Source of the DNA: Gracilaria caudata
Lineage: Eukaryota; Rhodophyta; Florideophyceae; Gracilariales; Gracilariaceae
NCBI GenBank assembly: GCA_030374735.1
Contig: JASCIV010000168.1
Span: 1-35,511, forward strand
Length of the DNA stretch: 35,511 nt
Direction: 5' to 3'
The notes beneath the pieces are model-generated. The model had not been told where the DNA came from and searched no databases. It saw nothing but the letters and a program-made list of their open reading frames with translations. Shown piece by piece: positions 28,082 to 35,511 of the stretch. Within the stretch, counting starts at the first letter, position 1, and every line of letters starts with the position of its first letter. The translations under genes were made by a program, and so were the position numbers.

Positions 28082-28477
28082 ATAACCACCAACTGAAACC
28101 TCAATTTGCGCCCAAAAAGACTGAACCAGTGTATCCGGCAGCACAACTTCTTCCGAGCGTACCTACGCTTCCGACTAACGTAGCTGCTGCTGAAAAGTCA
28201 GCGGGTCCATCGTGCCGAAGTTGAGAGAGAATGCAGCGTGAGACACGAAAAAAACGTCAACGCTCTGTGAAGTCCCTCAGGTCATTACGCGTCGTAGTCA
28301 TAACTTGGTTGTACGAGTCCAAAGTCGCGACGTGGTGTAAAAAACGAACGTGGACGTAAAACTGAGCCATCATAAGTTATGATTCATAACCTCAGCTTCT
28401 CCAGCGCTTGTTTGTATTTGGCGTTGTTGAATCTTGAATCCTTTCAAGAGCATTGCGTAAAGGAGTAAATATATATC

Positions 28478-28836
28478 GCCTTGGCTGGGATATGACATGT
28501 CTCACGTAACGCCGCATTAGAAACTGAATCCTGCGAACAGGAAGTCTAATCAGCTGTCTCGTCATACGTCCGGATTGCAGTTTCGCATCTCATAGACTGC
28601 TGATTGGTAATCGAGCCAGAGCTCTCTTAGCGCAAAACGTGCGTGAGAAACAGCGTGATAGACATCTATTTAGATGTGCTGTGACACTGCCACAGAAGTC
28701 TGTTGAAGATGCTGGTAGTTGTATGCTTCAAGTGAACACAGCGGTACAAAACCGACCCGAACACATTAGGCCCTCACACCAGCACGCCAGGAGTCAAAAT
28801 CAATGAACTGCGAACAAAGAGCTCCTTTTTTTAACG
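28478..28836 (-). repeat. dispersed repeat, copy 2 of an inverted pair
   Basis: This is the reverse-complement partner of 23279-23675, about 4.8 kb away. Similarity runs from GCCTTGGCTGGGA at its left end to the T-rich AACGG at its right end. It lacks about 40 bp present in copy 1 and carries frame-breaking differences. It lies between the two cysteine-rich genes, so it entered the spacer after the tandem duplication or was lost from the other side. Confidence 0.8.
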
Positions 28837-29662
28837 GTTTAGGCTTCATGTCACTCCAATGCAACGAACAATGATGACGATATTTGTCTAAGGTGATCAT
28901 GGGCCCTGGGTTTCGCAAGGCCGTTTCGTGTGTTACTATCCTTATAAAGGGGGTTAAAGGGTTGCCCATGGGTACTTGTACAGTATTTACTAGTACGAGG
29001 TTATTAACGCTGCCGTCTTACGACAAGGCCGTTGTGCAATACATCAGGGGTGGGACGAAGTCTATTGTGTTGCAAATCGATTGCAGTTGCCAGTTGCAGT
29101 CCGCGATTGCCCCTGAGCAAGAAACTGCAATCAAAGTACAAAGCTGTTTTGAACGCTAATGAAAGGCCCGCACAAAAACCTGCTTCAGAAACCCTGGGCC
29201 CGTGGTCGCGGGTGAGTAGATTTCATCATCATCATTCGTTGTATTCACGAAGGAGACGTCGTTGTAGACCGGGGTCTTGAGATACCGTTGTAATGAATAC
29301 GGTGGAAGTTCTTATGAGATTTTCGTGCGCGTGTGGCCCATTACATGTGGACTACAAAAAAGTGCGGCCAGGCAGTTCATGAACTTGAACAACGATAGTT
29401 GTGGTGGGCTCCAACGGTTTTCTCAGCTTCTCATTGTGAGCATCTTGAATTCATTCAAACAAAAGTTGACCCGTTAAGAAGATCACCACTCGTACACAAG
29501 CACCTTCGCATATCAAACTGCCAAATATGTATGTCCTAGGACGAAAAAAGAAGGCGCCTGCTATCAAAGCCCAATACATGGTTGTCTCCTCACGGCCCTT
29601 CACCAATACGGTGTGGTGAGAAATAGTTACTTCATCATATCGGTTGATGACCGCTCTAGCCG

Positions 29663-29670
29663 CATAAAAG
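29663..29670 (+). promoter_or_regulatory. TATA-like box of cysteine-rich gene copy 2
   Basis: CATAAAAG followed by GGTGGGCG lies 127 bp before the start codon at 29790 and aligns with TATAAAAG of copy 1. The first base differs (C for T), which may weaken the promoter. The 375 bp before the start codon align with the 372 bp before copy 1. Confidence 0.55.
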
Positions 29671-29789
29671 GGTGGGCGCCAGTGAGCAGAGTGTAGAGCA
29701 GAGTCTCATTCGATGCCCATCAACTGGCCTCCACTTTCGATAGCGTTGCCATACACTCTCTGCTGCAAACAATCGAACGCAATTCCAAT

Positions 29790-30788
29790 ATGTCTCTTCT
29801 TCATCGTGCGATGACGATCTTCATCGCTGCAGTCTTGTTTACTGCTTCTTTGGCCTGCACGGACAAGGAAGCACGCCTCCTCCTCACGCCTTCGGAGCTC
29901 TTCCGCGCCGCCATTTACGGGGGGAGAGTCGGAGCGTGCTACATAAGCCGTGGTAGCAGACGCAACTTCTGTGACCTTTACGTGAGAGTCATGGACTTCA
30001 GTACGAACAGCTCCACGGGCTGGCCCCTAGACTTGAACGGGCGCGGATCTGGCTGCGTGAAAGCCCCTGATTTTCCTAAGGGTATGAGCAGATGTTTCTA
30101 CTCCAAAGGCTATGGATTATCCAGGGAAGCTTGGGAGCCGTTTTGCACCGACAGCGGTGTGAACAATGCGGTCGCTCAGCTAAGATCAGCAATCTCAAGC
30201 GACAAGTGCTTTCCTTCGTCCGAATCGGTACCTGCCAAAAACACTTTCAACCTGAACGAGTTGGTCCCTGAAACCCAGATCGAGGGGTGGAACTGTGGCC
30301 ATTCTCCCGGTAAGGGCAGTTGCTTTGTAAGCACAGCTAAATACGTCGCCGATGTAGTGAAAAACTGTGTCCCGTGTCTGAAGCCCGAGGACGAGGAGTT
30401 GACCCAGCCGACTGACAGCAAACCCATCGAGACTGGTGTGGAAGTCGCCAAGAAATGCGCTCCTTGTGCAAACGCTTTGAGGAAGGCTCCTAAATGTGGT
30501 GGAAAACTGTTCGGTATTGGATCAAAACGTAGCGGTAGAAGTTGCAAATTGATCGACGGCAATGGCTGCTGGCCGAAAAAGTCGGCTCCGGTGCTGCATG
30601 ATTGTGGAAAGGGCGCTGAATGCAAGTTCAAGATATCGTCGGCTAAAGCGAAGGTGTGGTGTTGCCGTCCGAAGAAAAAGTGCAAGTGGTTTCAGGCTAA
30701 GTGCCACTGGCAAAACACGTTCCGCTGCAGCAACAGTGCGCTTTCCAAATCCAAGGACAAGGACGGCGCCCAAGTTCTTTGGGAGTAA
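29790..30788 (+). CDS. secreted basic cysteine-rich protein, tandem copy 2
   Basis: A 332-residue protein starting with ATG at 29790, aligning with copy 1 end to end without any gap. I count 69 differences (about 79% identity). The signal peptide is kept. All cysteines of copy 1 are conserved except C29, which is Arg here, so this copy has 23 cysteines and copy 1 has an unpaired or extra one. Residues 231-260 and 267-283 are nearly unchanged (KAPKCGGKLFGIGSKRSGRS and on), whereas the N-terminal 75 residues and the linker at 182-218 differ much more. The C-terminal half therefore looks like the constrained functional unit. Function and partner are unknown. Expression is probably similar to copy 1, given the shared promoter block. 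Confidence 0.85.
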   Translation: MSLLHRAMTIFIAAVLFTASLACTDKEARLLLTPSELFRAAIYGGRVGACYISRGSRRNFCDLYVRVMDFSTNSSTGWPLDLNGRGSGCVKAPDFPKGMSRCFYSKGYGLSREAWEPFCTDSGVNNAVAQLRSAISSDKCFPSSESVPAKNTFNLNELVPETQIEGWNCGHSPGKGSCFVSTAKYVADVVKNCVPCLKPEDEELTQPTDSKPIETGVEVAKKCAPCANALRKAPKCGGKLFGIGSKRSGRSCKLIDGNGCWPKKSAPVLHDCGKGAECKFKISSAKAKVWCCRPKKKCKWFQAKCHWQNTFRCSNSALSKSKDKDGAQVLWE

Positions 30789-31328
30789 AACTCCATTTGC
30801 CGCCGGTATAGTAAGTGTCATTTCTCAGACCTTTACGGTTAGCCCTCGTACACTCCATACAACTTACTGTTTTGGAAAACGTACGTCAATTGCTTGTGCG
30901 CAGGAGTTGGCTATGGACAAAACTTGATTGTCGTTCATCTTAGGACATTTCGTTGACTTGCTCCTCTCGATAGCTGTCGACTTGCGTTGTTTACCATTTC
31001 ATTGCTAACCAGAGTCAGGATTGGGCCGCGCAAGTAATGAAGGTGCCCTTTAACATGACAGTGTCTGTTCGAATAAACATTTGTCGAAGGCCACCGAGTT
31101 TAAGGACATGGACCATTTGAACTGCTGTATCCTCAACAAGGTTCGCCTTGAGCCCGATCGCTCAGAAAGAACTACTTTTTTCCAGTTCCGTTGTTCCCTA
31201 GTATCATAATACCATACTTCGAATCGAGCTCACTCACATCCACGCCGCTAACCCGGGGCGCGTCCTCTTCCAACCAAGCAAATCGACTTCAGTCTTTCAC
31301 GATTACGGCCATAAACATTGACCGCAAG
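30789..31328. other. intergenic region after the cysteine-rich pair
   Basis: No gene seen. A possible AATAAA at 31072-31077 lies 284 nt after the stop of copy 2. The frame that continues into the next gene begins with a TTG at 31191 but has no ATG before 31329, so 31191-31328 is treated as leader. Confidence 0.5.
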
Positions 31329-33575
31329 ATGGTGGCCACCCATCGCACAGGGATGTGGGGGTTCATCATCTTGCTGGCAGCTCTTGCATTCCTCCGTTCT
31401 CTTGCGCCGGAGCACACGGAACAAGCCGTGCGCGGGTTGATGAAAACATCTAATATACCAAACAAGCAAATAGAAGAGGAGAAGAGACAACTGAATGAGA
31501 TGAAGGACGAAATAAAGCGGGAAAGAATCGCCTTGGAGAAGTTGAAGGAGGAGCTCGACCAAAGGCCTGGGCGAGTAGAACCCCAACATACGGAGGAACA
31601 ATATGTTGAAAGAAATACGCAAGAAGGTACAGATTCTTCTACTCCAACACACATTGAACCAAACGATGGCTCAAACCGTGAATCAGAGGAAAAGCCTGAA
31701 GAGAAAAACATTGAACAAAGCAGCTACACATCGGAAGGAAATACCGCCGAACCAGCATTTCAACAACACAATATTGTGGACGCGGAAGGCAAGGATGAAA
31801 CTGAGACCCAAGAAATGAATGACTCAGACCACGATGTGGAACTCGTAGAGCTCGCGGATGACGAATGTCCAGTCGTCGTAGCACCAGAGTACTCGATGTC
31901 TGGCCTTGGGACTCAAATCGAACACGTCTGGACCTCCCTATCAGTAACTCTTGCGGTACGCAACGCTTGTGCCGTGTTACCCCCAGTTGTCACAAACATT
32001 GGAGAAGACGAAGAAGTTGAGATTGTGCCCTTCCAAGAGGTCTTCGATTTAGACGAACTTGGTCGCACGGGTCTGCGTATTCTTCCCTTATCTGTTTGCA
32101 AGGCCTCTGGAGTTTCCCATGTGTTTGATGACAATGGTGCCGAAAGTGCAATTGCGAAGAACTTTGTTTCTTACGTCAAGAGGAGTCATCCATCGCTTGC
32201 AGAACAAACAACTTTAGTTCATGAGAACACGCAAGCGCATCGCTTTCCACCGATTGAAGAGACAGAGGGCGATGTGAACCGAGTGGCGGCTTATATTGCA
32301 TCGAAGAGAGCAGAAGTCCAAAGTCGCGAGTGTATCGGTTTCGGACGAATGCGGTCAGCGATCGCCTTCAACCGCGATGTTGTGGAGCACTTTAAGTCGG
32401 CCCCACGTGTTGATGATTATGCTTCGTCGAAGTATCCAAAAATGAACGAAACCCTGTTCGTGAAGCTGCGGTGGAATGAGGCGCACTGCAACGAAAAGCG
32501 AAATGAGGACGGAACAGTGTGCATACTTTCTGGTGAAATACTTTCCACTGACGACTATGTGAATAGCATTGCCTATGCCGCAACTACGGTTGGAGCATCA
32601 AAGATATATATATCTGCACCTCCCCACGTGCCAGAAGACGTCAGTGCCCAGATATCCTCTAAACTGAGGCCGGTTGATCCTGTTGTACTTGATGTGGGGT
32701 CCGATTTCTTCACCGCAAGTGTAATAGAGAGGGAAATGGCTTTGAGATCTAGAGCGTTTGTTGCAGATGGTGGAGCTTGGGGTGAATCAGTGCAAGAAGC
32801 CCGACGAATGCATTATCCTCATCTCTTTAAGGAAGGATATAATTCTCTACTCATGGTGGAAGAATGGAGAAATGCGGGCTCCCCGACGGAGCTGCCCATC
32901 ATCATGGCCTCACATGTTCAGGAAGACTACATGGAAAACGAAACGTCAAACCCAGGAGCAAGTGCTGGAGATCAAAGTCCAGCCACTGATACATCTCTAA
33001 ATTATGACCAACAAGCGGAAGCTCCGGACACTTCCTCTTCTGAGACAGGAGGTCCAGATCTTGGTTCCGTAAATGCTAAGCCTTTGCAACCTGAGCCGGA
33101 GCAAGACAGTGTGGAAATCGGCGCCGCATCAGATCCAGGGTCTGCGAATGCTATGCCCCGGCAGCAAGAGTCCGAGCCAGTTAACGAAGGCACTGAAATA
33201 ACACCAAATCTCGAGGGCGGCGATGTTGCGCCAGCCCAACCTGAGGGTGGTTATGTCAACGAGGGTGCCGAAGTGATGCAGGGAACAACACCGGAAACGC
33301 AACCCCCGGAAGGATTGCCAACTCAATCACGACCAGAGGCGTACGAACCACCGCAGACCTACTCAGCAAGTCAGGAGACCGATCACCACCTCTTCCCAGA
33401 TGGACAGATCCCGGAAAGAAAATTCGTGGACCAACCCCCAGTCGTTGCAGAAGGCGGCGGCCAAGCGGCTTATATTCCCCAAAATGGACCTAACTCAGAT
33501 GTGGTGCGCATAGTCAGCGGAGATGGAGGCGATAACGCACCGCACCAGGGAGGAGAGGGTGAACAATCGCCATAG
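31329..33575 (+). CDS. type II membrane protein resembling O-fucosyltransferases
   Basis: A 748-residue protein starting with ATG at 31329. Residues 1-8 are cytosolic, 9-25 form a signal anchor (MWGFIILLAALAFLRSLA), 45-78 a coiled coil and about 80-175 an acidic stem, the classic plan of a Golgi glycosyltransferase. Residues about 180-500 resemble the GT-B fold of plant and animal O-fucosyltransferase-like proteins. YSMSGLGTQIEHVWTSL fits the N-terminal sugar-nucleotide loop. PFQEVFDLDEL fits the conserved acidic segment. LFVKLRWNEAHC (about 374-385) fits the HLRxE catalytic strand. GASKIYISAPP and FVADGGAWGESVQEARR fit the C-terminal lobe. The key His is replaced in KLRW. The tail (about 525-748) is a Pro/Gln/Glu-rich disordered region with repeated SxNAxPxQPE-like words. 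The family call is tentative. Confidence 0.6.
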   Translation: MVATHRTGMWGFIILLAALAFLRSLAPEHTEQAVRGLMKTSNIPNKQIEEEKRQLNEMKDEIKRERIALEKLKEELDQRPGRVEPQHTEEQYVERNTQEGTDSSTPTHIEPNDGSNRESEEKPEEKNIEQSSYTSEGNTAEPAFQQHNIVDAEGKDETETQEMNDSDHDVELVELADDECPVVVAPEYSMSGLGTQIEHVWTSLSVTLAVRNACAVLPPVVTNIGEDEEVEIVPFQEVFDLDELGRTGLRILPLSVCKASGVSHVFDDNGAESAIAKNFVSYVKRSHPSLAEQTTLVHENTQAHRFPPIEETEGDVNRVAAYIASKRAEVQSRECIGFGRMRSAIAFNRDVVEHFKSAPRVDDYASSKYPKMNETLFVKLRWNEAHCNEKRNEDGTVCILSGEILSTDDYVNSIAYAATTVGASKIYISAPPHVPEDVSAQISSKLRPVDPVVLDVGSDFFTASVIEREMALRSRAFVADGGAWGESVQEARRMHYPHLFKEGYNSLLMVEEWRNAGSPTELPIIMASHVQEDYMENETSNPGASAGDQSPATDTSLNYDQQAEAPDTSSSETGGPDLGSVNAKPLQPEPEQDSVEIGAASDPGSANAMPRQQESEPVNEGTEITPNLEGGDVAPAQPEGGYVNEGAEVMQGTTPETQPPEGLPTQSRPEAYEPPQTYSASQETDHHLFPDGQIPERKFVDQPPVVAEGGGQAAYIPQNGPNSDVVRIVSGDGGDNAPHQGGEGEQSP

Positions 33576-33815
33576 GAACGCACTCTTCAGACATTGGTGA
33601 GTGTCTAGCGTTTATCTGGATCCACAGTTTGGATACGGTTAACTCTGTGATCATGAATGTCTATGAAAGATTATTGGTCAAGTGATTCATTTCGATAAGA
33701 AGAGCATGAATAACGGCATGTAGAGTAGACAAAAGTAGGCGTCTGAACGTGGAAAGGAATGGTATAAGTCAACGCAACGGGTACGATGTTATTACATGAC
33801 TTCGTAGGAAGCCCA

Positions 33816-35115
33816 TCACTGCGAATTTGACACCCAGTTTGCACGTCGCTGCGGGGCGGGAGACAAATCTTGCTGAGGAGGAACGGGAACAATAGAGCTG
33901 GGGTTCAAGGGGAAAAGACTAGTATAGTAGTTATTGCGAGTGGCCTCAAGGTCACAGGTCTCTGCAACTCGCGGCAAATTGTAAATGTCTTTTTGGAGAA
34001 ACGACAACACGTTAATAACTGTGATGGGAGTAAAGCGAAGAGATGGAGATTGACTTACCTCGCATCCATGCGGATATGGCTGGATAGTCTACGCGAATCG
34101 ATTTGCGACATGCTCTGAAAAGTACCGCGTAAACAGAATCAAAGCGGAATATAGTAGGGAATAAGCGCACATCAGCTTCAGTGATGACAGAAGGGCTACA
34201 AAGGAACCTGGTGTTGGTGAGAAGGGTTTCAATGTAGTCGAGAGTAGAAAACAGATTGGTCTCCGCTTCTTCGTACGCTGACTGGGATGTGGCAAAACCA
34301 CAGCGATAGACGCCGTCGTTGACATTGGAGTACACTGTCTCGCAAAGGTGTTCCAGTGCCTGGGAGTCAACGTCCAAACCGTGCTCTTCTCGCGGACATA
34401 AGCAAACTACAGTGTGTTCATCTATGGAGACAGGTGCTGACTCCGCAAACAAGCGCAAGATCTCGGCCGACTCGTTGGATACAATCCTGTCCTGATCGAC
34501 CTGAATGAACAGTGGAGCGGTGTAGCGTCCGGCATACTTGCGATCCATCTGCAGGTATACATCTTTCAAGGTAGACGCGGTAGAATCGTAGCGTTGGGGG
34601 TCGGCAAGGCGCCATAGACCATCTGGACCGGGATTGAGGAGTCGCACCTCAACCTGGTCGGTCAGATTAAGAAGCGCGCGCGCCAGCATCACGCGATGAC
34701 ACCACTGGCACGCAAGGCCGACGTACACAGCATAAGGTGGCTCATCATAACGGGCGGTAAACGATCGCCTTACGGCGGCCACTGTCTGTCCGGATGGGCC
34801 GCTGTCATACTTGAGCGAGATGCGCGAGGAAGGGCGCACATACCTGCCCTGCGCATCGGACGGCGCAAGCTGCGACATAAGCACGCGCCAGAAGGCGACA
34901 TAGGAGGCGCGCGCGGCGCGAACGAGCAGCGGCAGCAGCGGCGACTTGGAAGCGAGCAAGTTGGGCAGCCTCACCGCCACGCGTCTCCGCCGCGGCTGCT
35001 CCGCCTCGCATCGCACGCGGCCGGCAGCGCGCGGGCGACGACGCTCGACACGCGGCAGCGGCGGCGATAGCAGCGGCGAGGCGAACGCGACGCGCGCCCA
35101 CGATGGCGCGGCCAT
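33816..35115 (-). CDS. glutathione S-transferase, ECM4/YqjG (glutathionyl-hydroquinone reductase-like) type, two exons
   Basis: A spliced gene: exon 1 is 35115-34059, the intron 34058-33989 and exon 2 33988-33816, giving 409 residues. The start at ATG 35115 yields a plastid-like leader (MAAPSWARVAFASPLLSPPL, Arg-rich to about 50); an ATG at 35397 is also in frame. The thioredoxin-like domain begins near 110. YVGLACQWCHRVMLARALL (131-149) carries the catalytic Cys, C136, in CQWCHR where the family usually has CPWAHR. FIQVDQDRIVSNESAEI supplies the glutathione-binding Glu-Ser. The helical domain ends with RLFPTIFRFDSVYAVLF. Exon 2 adds DIYNLPRVAETCDLEATRNNYYTS...NPSSIVPVPP, the normal family end. 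Such enzymes reduce glutathionyl-hydroquinones. The Pro-to-Gln and Ala-to-Cys changes at the active site are unusual. Confidence 0.85.
33989..34058 (-). other. 70-bp spliceosomal intron in the GST gene
   Basis: On the minus strand the donor reads CGAG/GTAAGT and the acceptor CAAAAAG/ACATTT. Splicing joins ATG CGA G to AC ATT TAC in phase 1 and restores the conserved family sequence RDIY across the junction. Without splicing the protein would end 13 residues later with no family match. Confidence 0.9.
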
Positions 35116-35511
35116 GACTCGATTGCTGGCCACGAGCCGGGTCGCGCAACATTCTCCGTCGCGCGGCAATTGCGCTGTGCGCTTCGCTGCGCTGTGGCGA
35201 AGAGCTCGCGCGCGTGGCGGTGCACGCGCGAGCGCGTAGGGTTGTCGCACGTGGCACACGTGGGTCGGCGCGCTCAAGAAGCGCGCGCGCCGAGCGCGCG
35301 TTGGCGCTCTGACAGCGCGCGCAGCCGCGCCGCTCACCCGCCGCCTCCCGCGCCCACCGCTCACCGCTGCCCGTTGCGCCTTCTCCTTCTCCGTCATCCC
35401 GTGCCCCTCCCCCTTTGCCCGTTACGCACCGCCTTCCCTGCTCCCCTCTTCCCCCCCCCCCCCTTCCCCCCCCCCCCCCCCCCCCCCCCCTTCCCCCCCA
35501 AACCCCCTCCC
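35116..35511. other. GC-rich end of the window
   Basis: Upstream region of the GST gene. It is rich in GCG words, and the GST frame stays open here up to an ATG at 35397, so a longer N-terminus is possible but reads as low-complexity Arg/Ala. No other gene is seen. It ends in a poly-C tract. Confidence 0.55.
35442..35511. repeat. poly-C tract with TT and AAA interruptions
   Basis: About 70 bases are almost all C, with runs of 10 to about 27 C broken by TT pairs and one AAA. It sits at the very edge of the sequence. This could be a true low-complexity tract or a sequencing/assembly edge effect; it does not match a standard telomere repeat. Confidence 0.7.

Larger units (their letters stand above)
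28024..29789. other. spacer between the cysteine-rich copies
   Basis: No gene is supported. The spacer holds the poly(A) signal of copy 1, repeat copy 2 (28478-28836, inverted with respect to 23279-23675), a near-motif TACGAGG at about 28993 and, from 29415, the duplicated promoter region of copy 2. Short frames near 28884-29280 look random. Confidence 0.6.

Noticed and set aside
30176..30685. 169-codon minus-strand frame inside cysteine-rich copy 2
   Set aside because: It is exactly antisense to a conserved gene, and the matching frame in copy 1 is shorter with different ends, so it is a shadow frame.

Overview
The window looks like nuclear DNA of a photosynthetic eukaryote with few introns, most probably a red alga (a florideophyte such as Chondrus or Gracilaria is my guess, not proven). 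The grounds are these. The genes are monocistronic on both strands, with long intergenic gaps and no operons. Eukaryotic families are present: cytosolic-type PheRS beta, Elongin A and a RING finger protein. Two proteins carry plastid-type leaders (a DUF1499 protein with a lumenal-type leader and a PpiC-rhodanese fusion). One short GT-AG intron (70 bp) can be placed with confidence. Most other genes read as single exons.

Layout. 1-2037: a GC-rich end with a C2-domain protein (-) and a DUF1499 plastid protein (+) that share a short divergent promoter. 3539-10578: four minus-strand genes, namely Elongin A-like, mitochondrial-type rhomboid protease, APH-fold kinase-like protein and an NAD(P)-binding SDR. 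11823-15847: two tandem plus-strand paralogs of an unrecognised membrane-protein family. 17263-22946: a PpiC-rhodanese protein (+), PheRS beta (-), a membrane-anchored spermidine-synthase-like protein (-) and a RING protein (+). 24230-24790: a four-helix membrane protein (-). 27025-30788: two tandem copies of a secreted, basic, cysteine-rich protein, duplicated together with a TATA-containing promoter. 31329-33575: a type II membrane protein resembling O-fucosyltransferases (+). 33816-35115: a two-exon glutathione S-transferase of the ECM4/YqjG type (-), running into a second GC-rich end that finishes in a poly-C tract.

The intergenic DNA is not empty. It holds a broken partial copy of the PheRS beta gene (about 5074-5355), a broken partial copy of the RING gene (about 16209-16455), a diverged inverted repeat pair (23279-23675 and 28478-28836), several near-perfect hairpins, and a short dispersed motif, TAC[A/G]A[A/C/G]GGTA. 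I find that motif 13 times, always between genes. The genes do not form one pathway. They are a mix of housekeeping, plastid, mitochondrial, membrane and secreted functions. The most novel material is the unknown membrane paralog pair, the cysteine-rich secreted pair and the dispersed motif.
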